The notes: a model not told the origin generated them from the sequence alone. A stretch of 64,000 nt of DNA from Paenibacillus donghaensis (GCF_002192415.1 NZ_CP021780.1:5146001-5210000), one strand, 5' to 3'; shown: positions 52,698 to 63,340, counted from the stretch's first letter. A program made the numbers and translations.

Positions 52698-53264
52698 ATG
52701 AGAAAATCACTATGTCTGATGCTGGTACTGATGCTGTTGACAAGCTGCGGTATCGCTAAAAAAGAGACATCACCCTCTCCTCAGGATAAACCATCTGCAC
52801 AAGCTGTAAACCAGAAAGGTAATAATATTCGGCCGCTGACACAAGAAGGCGGGAACCTTCCCCCAGGCTCATCGGCGGCCGGACCATCCGCTGACGCGGA
52901 AGAGAATAACGATGTTGAACTGAAAGTACATCTGGAGCGTCTGGCCAAGCGAGTGCCTGGCGTGAACGGCGCACATTGTGTAGTTATGAACAATGTTGCC
53001 GTTGTCGGGATTGATGTGGACGGCTCGCTCAGCCGTTCAAGGGTTGGAAGTATTAAATATTCTGTTGCCGAAGCGATCCGCAAGGACCCGCGTAGCGTGA
53101 AAGCACTGGTCACGGCAGATATGGACCTCTCCAGCAGACTGGCCGAGATGGGCCGGCATATCTCCAAGGGCAATCCCGTCTCCGGCTTCACCTCCGAGCT
53201 GGCCGACATTATCGGCCGGATCATCCCTCAGCTTCCAGAAGATACGCAGTATAAGGGAAGCTGA
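52698..53264 (+). CDS. ylaJ: YhcN/YlaJ-family sporulation lipoprotein
   Basis: 188 residues. Signal peptide with lipobox LLTSC (C17). A Ser/Pro/Gly-rich linker (20-70) is followed by the YhcN/YlaJ domain (about 72-160: LERLAKRVPGVNGAHCVVMN, VAVVGIDVDGSL, VAEAIRKDPRSVKALVTADM). Family members are found in the spore membrane and affect germination or outgrowth. Ribosome site AAAGGAG. Confidence 0.85.
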   Translation: MRKSLCLMLVLMLLTSCGIAKKETSPSPQDKPSAQAVNQKGNNIRPLTQEGGNLPPGSSAAGPSADAEENNDVELKVHLERLAKRVPGVNGAHCVVMNNVAVVGIDVDGSLSRSRVGSIKYSVAEAIRKDPRSVKALVTADMDLSSRLAEMGRHISKGNPVSGFTSELADIIGRIIPQLPEDTQYKGS

Positions 53265-53287
53265 GGTTTCTCCATATTCTTTACTTT

Positions 53288-53395
53288 CTTCTATTTCAAG
53301 TAGAAACGGCTTTGCCGTTCTCTGCAAAGCGTATGCTTCCGAAGCAGCGATACTATGTATCGCTTTCAGGCATCCGTTTCTGCGGGAAATAGAAG
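53288..53395. repeat. Multi-hairpin structured repeat element
   Basis: A 108-bp palindromic element. Outer arms CTTCTATTTC (53288-53297) and GAAATAGAAG (53386-53395); second arms AGAAACGG (53302-53309) and CCGTTTCT (53374-53381); inside are three local hairpins CTTTGC/GCAAAG, GCTTC-C-GAAGC and GCGATAC-TAT-GTATCGC. The AGAAACGGATG core is shared with the hairpin at 6.31 kb. No coding potential. Confidence 0.75.
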
Positions 53396-53434
53396 GATAA
53401 ATTATAGTGTGCAACATATAACTTCTTCTATTTC

Positions 53435-53468
53435 AAAAAAGCCCAGTGATATCCTCACTAGGCTTTTT
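53435..53468. terminator. Bidirectional terminator between ylaJ-like and PNPOx-like genes
   Basis: AAAAAAGCC.AGTGA, TATCC loop, TCACT.GGCTTTTTG gives a T run on both strands. It overlaps the stop codon of the minus-strand gene. Confidence 0.85.
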
Positions 53469-53910
53469 GCATGGCGGCAAACACTTGTGCGTCCAGCTTC
53501 TCAGCCGCACGTCCGTCGTATACCTTCAAATATCGTGGAGCGGAGTCCAGCTGCGCGCCATAGAACAGCGCGTTGCGCACCGCTTCAATTGAAATATCAA
53601 AGCAACACATCTTAAAGGGCACATCTGCCAGCGGGTCCTGCTTAACCGCAGCACGGCCGTTGATAGCATGTACAGTGCCTTCTCCAAACACAGTGATGGT
53701 GACCATAGGATTCACCTTCATATTGTTGACCAGTCTGGAACGATGGTCAACGCTGAGTCGCAGGGTGGAAGGGCTGACGGCATAAATCCAGGAAATGGCT
53801 GTGGATGTTGGACCGCCTGATTCGGCATCGACGGTATTCAGCAGCACGAAGGTCTCCTGTTGCAGCATGGCGAGCAATGATTCATTGAGTTGGGCTACGG
53901 CTTCTGTCAT
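53458..53910 (-). CDS. Pyridoxamine 5'-phosphate oxidase-like (split-barrel) protein
   Basis: 150 residues from ATG 53910 (MTEAVAQLNESL), preceded by GGGGG. Split beta-barrel pattern: FVLLNTVDAESGGPTSTAIS, WIYAVSPSTLRLSVDHRSRL, NMKVNPMVTITVFGEGTVHA. The family includes FMN- and heme-binding members; the cofactor and substrate are not known. B. subtilis ylaL, near ylaK, appears to be a related small protein, but I am unsure of orthology. Confidence 0.75.
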   Translation of the reverse strand: MTEAVAQLNESLLAMLQQETFVLLNTVDAESGGPTSTAISWIYAVSPSTLRLSVDHRSRLVNNMKVNPMVTITVFGEGTVHAINGRAAVKQDPLADVPFKMCCFDISIEAVRNALFYGAQLDSAPRYLKVYDGRAAEKLDAQVFAAMQKA

Positions 53911-54007
53911 AAGTACAGGCCCCCTATGCGGCATAAGTACGTTCAATTTATTATATTATAGCACAGGATGAAACTTGCATTCAATTTTAACGTTCCCAGC
54001 GCCACGC

Positions 54008-55099
54008 TCAGGGGGCAACAGCTGCTCCTGAGGATTTGCCGGCAATTCGGTCCTGCAGGCTTTGTTTGGCCGCTTCAAGCTCTTTGTCGTTAATATATAC
54101 AAAGGGACTGTGCCAGGTTCCTGTGACCGGCTTGAATTCAATATCCGACTTGGATATCTTCATGTAGGTTGTGATCAGGTCCTTAATTTGCTCGCCCTCA
54201 ATATCTGTCTTCATGTTATCATCGACCGCATCCAGCACGCCTCCGATTTTCAGCACACCGCCCAAAGACTGCAGCTTGTCAACCAAGGCATTCAGCACCT
54301 CATTCTGGCGTTTATTACGGTCAAAATCATCCGAAGCCGCTGTTTTGGGCTTGCAGTTAGACTTGCGGTAGCGCACATAGTCCAGCGCACTGTCTCCGTC
54401 CAGCTTCGCAGGACCTTTGGTCAGGTTGATATCCGTGCCATCCACACTGTCGGTATAACACATATCCCTACTAATGTTGACGCTGACCTTACCCAGTTTG
54501 TCGACCACATCGCGAAAGCCCTGGAAATCCAGCAGCACCACATAATCGACCTCAACTCCCAGGTATTTGCCCATCATCGTCTTGATCTGGTCTTCGGCCC
54601 GTTTGCCTGACTCCGCTTCGTTGCGCTTAAACCGCGTATATACCTCATTGATCTTGGTCTGTTTATACCCGCTCAGCTGCACCAGCGTGTCCCGCGGAAG
54701 AGACACAACGGTTGCGGATTTGGTATCTGGATTGAGTGATGCCACCATGATCACATCTGTCAGGTTGGAAGCATGCTTGGGCCGGTTGTCCGTTCCCAGC
54801 AGCAGAATCGTCAGCGGCTTGACCGAAGCCGACTGTGCAGGATCTATACTGCCTCCAGCATCTGTGTTAAACACTCCGTGCTCCAGCTTCCACCATAGGT
54901 AGCCTCCGTAGCCAAGACCGGCGAGAATCGCCACCAGGAGCAGGATAAGAAGGGCTCTCGCCAAACGGGCGAAGGGTCCCTTCTTCGGCTTGGTCTTCGA
55001 TGCTGCTGTGTTTCTGGACTTGGAGGCAGTCCCGGAAGGTCTGCCTCTATTGCTCCCACCGGGAGTTCTGGAAGGTAAGTTGTTATTTCGTGTAGTCAT
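54008..55099 (-). CDS. LytR-CpsA-Psr (LCP) family wall polymer ligase
   Basis: 363 residues. Basic, disordered cytoplasmic tail (1-42), one membrane span (about 46-70), then the LCP domain: ILLLGTDNRPKHASNLTDVI, VVSLPRDTLVQLSGYKQTKI, FQGFRDVVDKLGKVSVNISR, GDSALDYVRYRK with the conserved Arg and Asp residues. LCP enzymes attach teichoic acid or capsular polymers from lipid carriers to peptidoglycan. It lies within the yla-like block, where B. subtilis has no LCP gene. Confidence 0.9.
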   Translation of the reverse strand: MTTRNNNLPSRTPGGSNRGRPSGTASKSRNTAASKTKPKKGPFARLARALLILLLVAILAGLGYGGYLWWKLEHGVFNTDAGGSIDPAQSASVKPLTILLLGTDNRPKHASNLTDVIMVASLNPDTKSATVVSLPRDTLVQLSGYKQTKINEVYTRFKRNEAESGKRAEDQIKTMMGKYLGVEVDYVVLLDFQGFRDVVDKLGKVSVNISRDMCYTDSVDGTDINLTKGPAKLDGDSALDYVRYRKSNCKPKTAASDDFDRNKRQNEVLNALVDKLQSLGGVLKIGGVLDAVDDNMKTDIEGEQIKDLITTYMKISKSDIEFKPVTGTWHSPFVYINDKELEAAKQSLQDRIAGKSSGAAVAP

Positions 55100-55194
55100 A
55101 ATGGAATAAAGTCCTTTTCATCTTCGATTGAATTTATGTTGACCATTCTGAAGTTCATCTTATATAGACAGGTTTCAGCGGTGAAAGTTGCGTT

Positions 55195-55494
55195 TTAAGG
55201 TCTTTTGGCAGCGATAGCGGCAGCTTTTCTCTTCTGGCGGGCTTCCACGATATAGCGGATACGCACAAGCAGCATCAAACCTACGGCAACGAGCAGACAC
55301 TGGATAATCGGCAGCTTATCATGCTGGAAGATCAGAAGCATACCCGAGCCCAGCGCCATCATTATATAGAGCACGATTTCCTTAGTAAGCGACAGCTTCT
55401 GGTTGACGCGAAATACCTTGTTGTACACATAAGTCAGCAGTATAAAAATAACCAAGTAGGCGATCACAGGATGCTCGGCGAACCATCGTTGCAC
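55195..55494 (-). CDS. ylaH: YlaH-like membrane protein
   Basis: 99 residues with three hydrophobic spans (about 9-27, 40-56, 65-82) and a basic tail (EARQKRKAAAIAAKR). Opens MQRWFAEHPVIAYLVIFILL. Fits the YlaH-like family and sits downstream of typA (YlaG), as in B. subtilis. Function unknown. Confidence 0.8.
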   Translation of the reverse strand: MQRWFAEHPVIAYLVIFILLTYVYNKVFRVNQKLSLTKEIVLYIMMALGSGMLLIFQHDKLPIIQCLLVAVGLMLLVRIRYIVEARQKRKAAAIAAKRP

Positions 55495-55564
55495 GGCTCA
55501 GTCACTCCTCCCAAGTTGAGATACGCCTACATTATATCATCCGCAGTTAGTTTTATCCCACATA

Positions 55565-55600
55565 AAAACACAGAAAGCCGCCGGGATCACCCGGCGGCTT
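55565..55600 (-). terminator. typA terminator
   Basis: AAGCCGCCGGG, ATCA loop, CCCGGCGGCTT, an 11-bp perfect stem ~20 bp after the stop; tail TTCTGTGTTTTT on the minus strand. Confidence 0.8.
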
Positions 55601-55621
55601 CTATGGAATAATATAAGCAGC

Positions 55622-57463
<1,842 letters not shown>

Positions 57464-57648
57464 GATTTGTATCCAAATCCTCTCATTTATCAAATTAAAA
57501 CTGTTTAAATTTGTAGCATGTCACGACAATCTCACAAAAGAAGCGCCAGGCAGAAAGCCGACGCTCCAACATATCTTTAATATTATAGTGAAAGCACTAT
57601 GAAAAGCAAGTCTTTTTATGAAAAAACCATTTCCAATATTGGTCGTTC

Positions 57649-58161
57649 TCACCAGCCTCGGCTCCACTTATTTCGTTTGCGCGGCTTGCCGCGCCCGGCC
57701 ACCAGCCAGATGCCGGCGAATATCAGAACCGCGCCCAGCAAATACAGCGTCCCGGTGCCGAGCAGGCTGAAGACAATCAGCACCACACTCAGCACACCCA
57801 ATACCGCCGCAGCGAGCGACAGACCGCCTGAACGCGGTGAAGCAAACATCGCATACTCATACAGGCCAACGGCCACGCCAAGCAGCAGCACCGGCCAGAA
57901 ATGCCGCATCAGGCCAAAGCCCCATATATTGCAGATTCCGAATAACAGTCCGTAAACCGTGAGTATTCCGGCAGGAATCAAGACGGATGGCCCGGCTCGC
58001 CGGCTGAAGAACAGCATCTGCAGAAACAGGCCGGGAAGCAGAATGACAAGCGGCCACAGCGCCCGCCCAAGAAATCCGAACACCCCCAGCTTTCCGAATA
58101 AAATAACAATGCCAGCAATGATGATAAATATGCCCAGCTTCATGTCGTTTTTGGAAGACAT
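57649..58161 (-). CDS. Membrane protein with LiaF-type transmembrane domain
   Basis: 170 residues, about five or six membrane spans. The start MSSKNDMKLGIFIIIAGIVI and the segment GFLGRALWPLVILLPGLFLQ match the LiaF transmembrane/DUF5668 pattern; the cytoplasmic DUF2154 domain of true LiaF is absent. C-terminus basic (GRGKPRKRNKWSRGW). Function unknown. Between typA and terC-like genes, with its own upstream gap of ~215 bp. Confidence 0.7.
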   Translation of the reverse strand: MSSKNDMKLGIFIIIAGIVILFGKLGVFGFLGRALWPLVILLPGLFLQMLFFSRRAGPSVLIPAGILTVYGLLFGICNIWGFGLMRHFWPVLLLGVAVGLYEYAMFASPRSGGLSLAAAVLGVLSVVLIVFSLLGTGTLYLLGAVLIFAGIWLVAGRGKPRKRNKWSRGW

Positions 58162-58322
58162 CTTTCACCCATCCCTTCAAGATCACGTCTTTACTCTCCG
58201 GTTCACAAGCCTTGCGCTCCAGGAACACATTTGCGACAGGATTCACCTATATTTTAGCCGATCAGCTGTCAAAATGCCATCATTCTTCGATCCGGCCTGT
58301 CCGCATGCCGCTGCTGAATAAC

Positions 58323-58364
58323 GGAAAAACGGACACTTCCCTATAATAAGAGAGGTGTCCGTTT
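58323..58364 (-). terminator. Terminator of the minus-strand terC-like gene
   Basis: Minus strand AAACGGACAC ... GTGTCCGTTT followed by TTCCG; 10-bp arms, A+T-rich loop, 15 bp after the stop codon. Confidence 0.8.
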
Positions 58365-58378
58365 AGTATTGCCAGTTC

Positions 58379-59038
58379 TTAGGAAGCTGAACCCGTTCTG
58401 CGCTTGACAGCTCCTGTCACGACTACAAATATACCCAGTGCCAGCGGCAGCACGGAATGGCTCGAAGGGAACATAAAGGACAGCATGGCACCTAATTTCG
58501 CATCCTGCAGCAGCATATCTCCTGCGGTAAATGCCAGGATATAGGCCCCGATAAAGATCAGCAGCGGGAAACGGTGCAGCCAGCTGACAATAATGCTGCT
58601 CCCCCATACAACAATGGGGATACTGATCGCAATCCCGATTACAATCAGGGCCAGATCCCCCTGTGCCACGCCTGCAATGGCCAGCACATTGTCCAGGCTC
58701 ATGATGAAATCGGCCAGCAGAATGGTGCGGATCGACTTCCAGACGGTAGAGGCACCCTCCACCCTCAGTTCCTCCTCATCCTCCAGCAGCAGCTTAAGGG
58801 AAATCCACAGTAATAACAGTCCTCCTGCCGCTTGAATATATGGAATCTTCAGCAGCAGCAAGGCAGCAACCGTCAGCAGGCAGCGCAGAATCACCGCACC
58901 CGCCGCACCCCACCATACCGCTGTCCGCCTGTGCTTCTCCGGGAGATTTTTGCTGGCCAGCGCTATAACCATGGCGTTATCCCCACTCAGCACAAGATTG
59001 ATCATCAGTATTTCACCAAGCAGCACAATGGAATCCAT
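58379..59038 (-). CDS. TerC-family integral membrane protein (YjbE-like), copy 1
   Basis: 219 residues, about seven spans. TerC signature: NLVLSGDNAMVIALASKNL with the acidic metal-binding residues of helix 1 (SGDNA), and a second repeat IMSLDNVLAIAGVAQGD. The YkoY/YceF/YjbE group of TerC proteins exports Mn2+ or helps metallate secreted proteins; the ion here is inferred. Divergent from a second TerC gene. Confidence 0.85.
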   Translation of the reverse strand: MDSIVLLGEILMINLVLSGDNAMVIALASKNLPEKHRRTAVWWGAAGAVILRCLLTVAALLLLKIPYIQAAGGLLLLWISLKLLLEDEEELRVEGASTVWKSIRTILLADFIMSLDNVLAIAGVAQGDLALIVIGIAISIPIVVWGSSIIVSWLHRFPLLIFIGAYILAFTAGDMLLQDAKLGAMLSFMFPSSHSVLPLALGIFVVVTGAVKRRTGSAS

Positions 59039-59056
59039 ACACTTACCTCCCCGACT

Positions 59057-59074
59057 TACATGTAACTACATGTA
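59057..59074. promoter_or_regulatory. Repeated palindrome TACATGTA-AC-TACATGTA
   Basis: Two copies of the self-complementary octamer TACATGTA, 2 bp apart, lie 19 bp before the minus-strand terC-like start and within the divergent promoter region. The form suggests an operator, but it may be chance; the cognate regulator is not known. Confidence 0.4.
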
Positions 59075-59189
59075 TGTCCCAAGGCGACAAGCTATGCTAC
59101 TTTGTCCCAAGTAATTCTGCAGCGGAGATGAATGTAAGCGTCTCTTTCAGCGTATATCTGAGTATGCAGAACTAAGGAGATGACCCCTC

Positions 59190-59885
59190 TTGGACAGAGT
59201 AGTCTGGGAATTTGTATTATCACTGCTGAACATTGTGTTTCTGGACCTGATCCTGGCCGGCGACAATGCCATTGTGATCGGTCTGGCCGCAAGGAATCTG
59301 CAGCAGGACACGCAGAGACAAGCCATTCTGTTCGGCACTGCCGGCGCAGTTATCCTGCGGATTGCCGCTACCATTCTGGTCGTCTGGCTGCTGAAGGTGC
59401 CCTGGCTGCTGCTGGCAGGCGGGGCACTGCTGATTCTGATTGCCTACCGTCTGCTCAGCGAGGATAACCAGACCGCCGACATCAAGGCCGGCGGCAATCT
59501 GTGGTCAGCCGTTCGTACGATCATCATCGCCGATGCCGCGATGGGGCTGGACAATGTGATCGCAGTGGCCGGTGCAGCCAAGCACAATGTGACACTTGTG
59601 GTGCTTGGACTGCTGATCAGTGTGCCGATTGTAGTCTGGGGCAGCACGCTTTTTATCCGGTTGCTTAAGCGTTATCCCTGGATCATCTATGCCGGTTCGG
59701 CCGTGCTGGGCTTTACAGCCTCCAGCATGATTACCGATGAGCGGAAACTCGCTCCCTTCTGGGAGCAGCATGCCTTGCTGCGCATAATGTTTATTGCACT
59801 GACGATCGCAGGCATCCTCTGGGCCGGTCATTCCAAACGCCGCAGAAGCCGGTTGAACGCTATCGGGCAACAGCACACCGGCTGA
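59190..59885 (+). CDS. TerC-family integral membrane protein (YjbE-like), copy 2
   Basis: 231 residues with the same organisation as the divergent neighbour: LDLILAGDNAIVIGLAARNL, then AAMGLDNVIAVAGAAKHNVT. The pair differs mainly in the loop between repeats and at the C-terminus (basic HSKRRRSRL here). Begins with TTG 59190, AAGGAG 10 nt upstream. Converges on thiI with only 13 bp between stops and no visible terminator. Confidence 0.85.
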   Translation: MDRVVWEFVLSLLNIVFLDLILAGDNAIVIGLAARNLQQDTQRQAILFGTAGAVILRIAATILVVWLLKVPWLLLAGGALLILIAYRLLSEDNQTADIKAGGNLWSAVRTIIIADAAMGLDNVIAVAGAAKHNVTLVVLGLLISVPIVVWGSTLFIRLLKRYPWIIYAGSAVLGFTASSMITDERKLAPFWEQHALLRIMFIALTIAGILWAGHSKRRRSRLNAIGQQHTG

Positions 59886-59898
59886 TTGATGTGGCGGC

Positions 59899-61188
59899 TT
59901 AGAACCATTCCTCCTGCAGCGCTGACTGGCCGCTGACCAGCGGGCGAGGCTTCTCGTTGCCGTAAGGGGTAACGCTCACGGTTTCGGTAGCCTCTACCGC
60001 CTCGTCCAGCAGCCGGGCATATTCCGGCAGCGTCGCTTCGATCTTGTCCACAATCCGCATATTGGGGTTAGTGCTAGGCGATTTGGGCACAAACAGGGTG
60101 CAGCAGTCTTCGTAAGGCAGGATGGAGAGGTCATAGGTGCCTATAAGCTGAGCTTGCTCGACAATCTCGATCTTGTCCATCATCACCAGCGGACGCAGCA
60201 ACGGCAGCTGCGTAGCCCGCCCGATCACATTCATGCTGGGCAAGGTCTGGCTGGCCACCTGCCCCAGGCTCTCTCCGGTAACAAGGGCAAGTGCGCCCTC
60301 GCGTTCGGCCAGCCGGGTGGCGATCTTCAGCATGGCCCGCCGCATCAGCGTAATAATCAGATTATCCTGACCGATTCCCGTGAAGGCTGTCTGCACCTCC
60401 GTAAACGGAACCAGATGCAGCTTGATCACGCCGGCATATTGCGACAGCACCCGTGTCAGATCGACCACCTTCTGGCGGGCCAGCTCACTGGTGTAGGGGA
60501 AGCTGTAGAAATGGATACATTCCACTTCCAAACCGCGGCGCATGGACGACCAGCCTGCTACCGGACTGTCGATTCCGCCAGACAGCAGAAGCATTGCCTT
60601 GCCGTTCGTACCGAGCGGGAAGCCGCCAACCCCGGCAATGCTCTCGCAGAAAATATAGGTCCGCTCCTCGCGGATCTCCACGCGAAGCTCCATATCCGGG
60701 TGGTTCATATCCACTTTGAGCCCAGGATAGCCCTGTAGCACTGGCGTGGATACCAGCTTGTTCATCTCCAGCGAGCCGTAAGGAAACTGTTTCCATACCC
60801 GCCGGGCATTCACCTTGAACGATGTACCTTGCAGCGGAGCTATGATCTCCAGCAACTGACGGCTGACGGCTATAATCGCCTCCAGCTCAGAGGGAGCGGC
60901 TTTGACGGGACTAACCGAAGCAATGCCGAACACATTCTTCAGGGCCTGAGCCATAGCCGCTGCCGGTTCCCCGTTCAGCTCCACATAGATCCGCCCGAAC
61001 TCCTTCGTGATGGCAGCCTTGGGATAGGGCTTGACCATTTCCTTGACATGACGCAGCACTGTCTTCTCAAATCGGGCACGGTTCTTGCCTTTGAGCGTAA
61101 ATTCTCCGAAACGCAGCAGCAGCATATCGGCATAGGCTATATTGTGCCTTCCTTCTCCAGCGGCGTCCCGCTTGTGTTCATCCAGCAT
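59899..61188 (-). CDS. thiI: tRNA 4-thiouridine synthase ThiI
   Basis: 429 residues. N-terminal ferredoxin-like and THUMP domains (about 20-170: LLRFGEFTLKGKNRARFEK, AQALKNVFGIASVSPV), then the PP-loop ATPase with SGGIDS at 203-208. Transfers sulfur to U8 of tRNA; the rhodanese extension of the E. coli enzyme is absent, as usual in Gram-positives. Starts at ATG 61188, directly after the desulfurase stop codon, so coupled to its sulfur donor. Confidence 0.95.
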   Translation of the reverse strand: MLDEHKRDAAGEGRHNIAYADMLLLRFGEFTLKGKNRARFEKTVLRHVKEMVKPYPKAAITKEFGRIYVELNGEPAAAMAQALKNVFGIASVSPVKAAPSELEAIIAVSRQLLEIIAPLQGTSFKVNARRVWKQFPYGSLEMNKLVSTPVLQGYPGLKVDMNHPDMELRVEIREERTYIFCESIAGVGGFPLGTNGKAMLLLSGGIDSPVAGWSSMRRGLEVECIHFYSFPYTSELARQKVVDLTRVLSQYAGVIKLHLVPFTEVQTAFTGIGQDNLIITLMRRAMLKIATRLAEREGALALVTGESLGQVASQTLPSMNVIGRATQLPLLRPLVMMDKIEIVEQAQLIGTYDLSILPYEDCCTLFVPKSPSTNPNMRIVDKIEATLPEYARLLDEAVEATETVSVTPYGNEKPRPLVSGQSALQEEWF

Positions 61189-62340
61189 TTAGATTCTGCC
61201 TCCTTCTGTAATCTTAAGCGATGTCACAGCCTTCTTCACAGCCTGTTCCAGCGCCTCTATATCCGCTTCTGTATGACTGTCGCCAAGGCTGATGCGGATG
61301 CCTCCGGTTGCGGCCGCATGGTCCCTGCCCATCGCAAGCAGCACACGACTCGGCTCCGCCAGACGTGAAGAGCAGGCGGAGCGGGTGGATACGATCATCC
61401 CCAGCTCCTCCAGCTTGCGCGCCAGCACCTCCCCCTTCATTCCGGGATAGGAGAAATGCACAATATGCGGCGCGCCTTCCATGCTGCTGTTCAGCAGCAG
61501 CTCCGGCAGCTGTTCCAGGAAGCGCAGCAGCCGATCACGCAGCGGAAGCAGGCGGGCCGTCAGCGCGGACCGCTGCTCTCCGCTCATGCGCACTGCCTTC
61601 GCAGCTGCCACTATCGCCGGCACATTCTCGGTTCCGGCCCGTTCGCCCTGCTCCTGGGAGCCTCCGCTCAGCAGCGGTGACAGCTTCACGCCATCCCTCA
61701 CATAGAGCAGCCCGGCCCCGCGCGGCCCGCGGAGCTTGTGCGCGGACAAGCTGTACAGGTCAGCCTTCCAGCTGTTCAGCTCCACGGGAAGCTTGCCGTA
61801 TCCCTGCACGCCGTCTACATGAAACAGCGTAAGGTGATTGGCAGCCTTGATCTGCCGTCCAAGTTCCTCTAGAGGCTGGATGCTGCCTGTCTCATTATTC
61901 ACATGCATGACACTCACCAGCACGGTGTCCTTGCGAATCTCGGCAGCCAGCCGGGCCGGATCAACTCTACCGCTGCTTCCGGGAGCTACGAAGCTGATCT
62001 CCCAACCTCTGCGCTGCAGCTGCAGACAGCTCTCGTACACGGAGGGATGCTCCACTTGAGTCGTTACCATATGTCGTCCTCTGCCCTCATATTGCAGGGC
62101 AGCACCTTTAATCGCCAGATTGTTGCTTTCCGTGGCCCCGGAGGTGAACCTTATCTCCTGCGGGAGCACAGCCAACGCGACTGCGCATACTTCCCTGGAT
62201 CTTCTGATCAGGCCTTCAGCCTCCAGGCCAGCACGGTGCAGCGAGGATGGGTTGGCATAATGAAGCCTCATCAGCTGCTCCATCGTCTGCACCACTTCCT
62301 CAAAAGGCGGCGCGGCAGCCGCATAATCCCAATACAGCAT
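61189..62340 (-). CDS. nifZ: Cysteine desulfurase (NifS/IscS family)
   Basis: 383 residues. PLP enzyme taking sulfur from cysteine. PLP lysine K202 in SLSAHKLRGPRG; VEHPSV, HVNNETGSIQPL, HVDGVQGYGK; catalytic loop C323 in VSTRSACSS. Partner of ThiI: in B. subtilis the equivalent NifZ-ThiI pair makes 4-thiouridine. No other Fe-S assembly gene is nearby, which supports a dedicated tRNA thiolation role. Confidence 0.93.
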   Translation of the reverse strand: MLYWDYAAAAPPFEEVVQTMEQLMRLHYANPSSLHRAGLEAEGLIRRSREVCAVALAVLPQEIRFTSGATESNNLAIKGAALQYEGRGRHMVTTQVEHPSVYESCLQLQRRGWEISFVAPGSSGRVDPARLAAEIRKDTVLVSVMHVNNETGSIQPLEELGRQIKAANHLTLFHVDGVQGYGKLPVELNSWKADLYSLSAHKLRGPRGAGLLYVRDGVKLSPLLSGGSQEQGERAGTENVPAIVAAAKAVRMSGEQRSALTARLLPLRDRLLRFLEQLPELLLNSSMEGAPHIVHFSYPGMKGEVLARKLEELGMIVSTRSACSSRLAEPSRVLLAMGRDHAAATGGIRISLGDSHTEADIEALEQAVKKAVTSLKITEGGRI

Positions 62341-62387
62341 CTCTTTATAATCTCCTTTGCTTCACTTGCGAAATGGGGAATGGACAA

Positions 62388-62460
62388 ATAAAAAGGATCA
62401 AACGGACTCCAGGGCCACAAGCTGTGGTCCAAGGGTTGTTACCCGTTTGATCCTTTACTA
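62388..62460 (-). terminator. Terminator after the lytic transglycosylase gene
   Basis: Minus strand AAAGGATCAAACGG ... CCGTTTGATCCTTT, 14-bp arms with an inner ACCACAGCTTGTGGC-type hairpin, then TTATTTG. It begins right at the stop codon. Confidence 0.85.
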
Positions 62461-63159
62461 TTATACCCCGTATTCGGCACGGGCGCGTTCAATTTTGGAG
62501 ATATAGGCCTGTGTTTCCTTCGGAAGCTGTGTCAGCTTCTCCATCAGTTCCTGGTCCGTGCTCACGCCAAGCTTCAACACCCGTCCCGGTCCGGCGTTGT
62601 AGGCGGCCAGAGCCATCTTCTCCTGCCCGTCAAACCGCTTCAGCTGATAAGAGAGATATTTCACGCCGCCGTCAATGCTCTGCGCCGGGTCAAATGGATC
62701 GGAAACACCCAGCCCGTTCGCCGTTCCGTCCATCAGCTGCATAAGCCCTTTGGCCCCGGCAGAAGACACGACATTCGGGTTAAACGATGATTCGGTATCG
62801 ATAACCGCCTTGATCAGATCCGCCGGCACATTGTATTTGACGCTGGCTGACATAATGAGGTCCTCATAATCGGTAGGCTTGGTCGCGGTTATTTCCCCGG
62901 AAATGGAGCTGCCTGCAGACTCTCCGGTTCCACCTATGGACTGCCACAGCAGTCCGCCTGAAGCCGCTGTATCTGCCAATGATGTTACGGCGCTCTGACT
63001 ACCGGAGGAGCCAGAGGATGCTGACTTCAACATAGCGGAAAAGGTCTGGGTAGAACCGGCCTGCGGCTCTGCCGCCTTTGAGGGGGGACTTTTGACAGGT
63101 GCGTTCTTTAAATTCACCCAGCGCAGGTGACTTAAGCCGCCATCAATATGCGTTGCCAT
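62461..63159 (-). CDS. Lytic transglycosylase domain protein (SLT, YjbJ-like)
   Basis: 232 residues. N-terminal half (1-95) is Ser/Gly/Thr-rich and lacks a clear signal peptide; the C-terminal half is an SLT goose-lysozyme-like domain: YNVPADLIKAVIDTESSFNP with catalytic Glu, SSAGAKGLMQLMDGTANGLG, ALAAYNAGPGRVLKLGV, ETQAYISKIERAR. Cleaves glycan strands to anhydromuropeptides. How it leaves the cell is unclear. Confidence 0.88.
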   Translation of the reverse strand: MATHIDGGLSHLRWVNLKNAPVKSPPSKAAEPQAGSTQTFSAMLKSASSGSSGSQSAVTSLADTAASGGLLWQSIGGTGESAGSSISGEITATKPTDYEDLIMSASVKYNVPADLIKAVIDTESSFNPNVVSSAGAKGLMQLMDGTANGLGVSDPFDPAQSIDGGVKYLSYQLKRFDGQEKMALAAYNAGPGRVLKLGVSTDQELMEKLTQLPKETQAYISKIERARAEYGV

Positions 63160-63267
63160 TGTTGCACATTCCTTCTTCCCTTTTGCTGTATATGGATGAT
63201 TCTTAAATTTTAATCGAATATGATTCCATACTACATTTTCCCATCTGCAAATACTAGCCGGAACAAC

Positions 63268-63315
63268 GAAAAAACAGACTTCAGACCCTTAAATTTGGGT
63301 CTTAAAGCCTGTTTG
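63268..63315 (-). terminator. Terminator of the DUF4190-like gene
   Basis: Minus strand AAACAGGCTTTAAGACCC ... GGGTCTGAAGTCTGTTT then TTTCG, loop AAATTTAA. Confidence 0.85.
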
Positions 63316-63340
63316 GATACTGAATGATTCAGTTCTTCTG

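Noticed and set aside
59039..59189. yybP-ykoY manganese riboswitch before the TerC-family genes
   Set aside because: This riboswitch often precedes TerC genes, but I could not find its conserved loops on either strand; only the TACATGTA repeat stands out.
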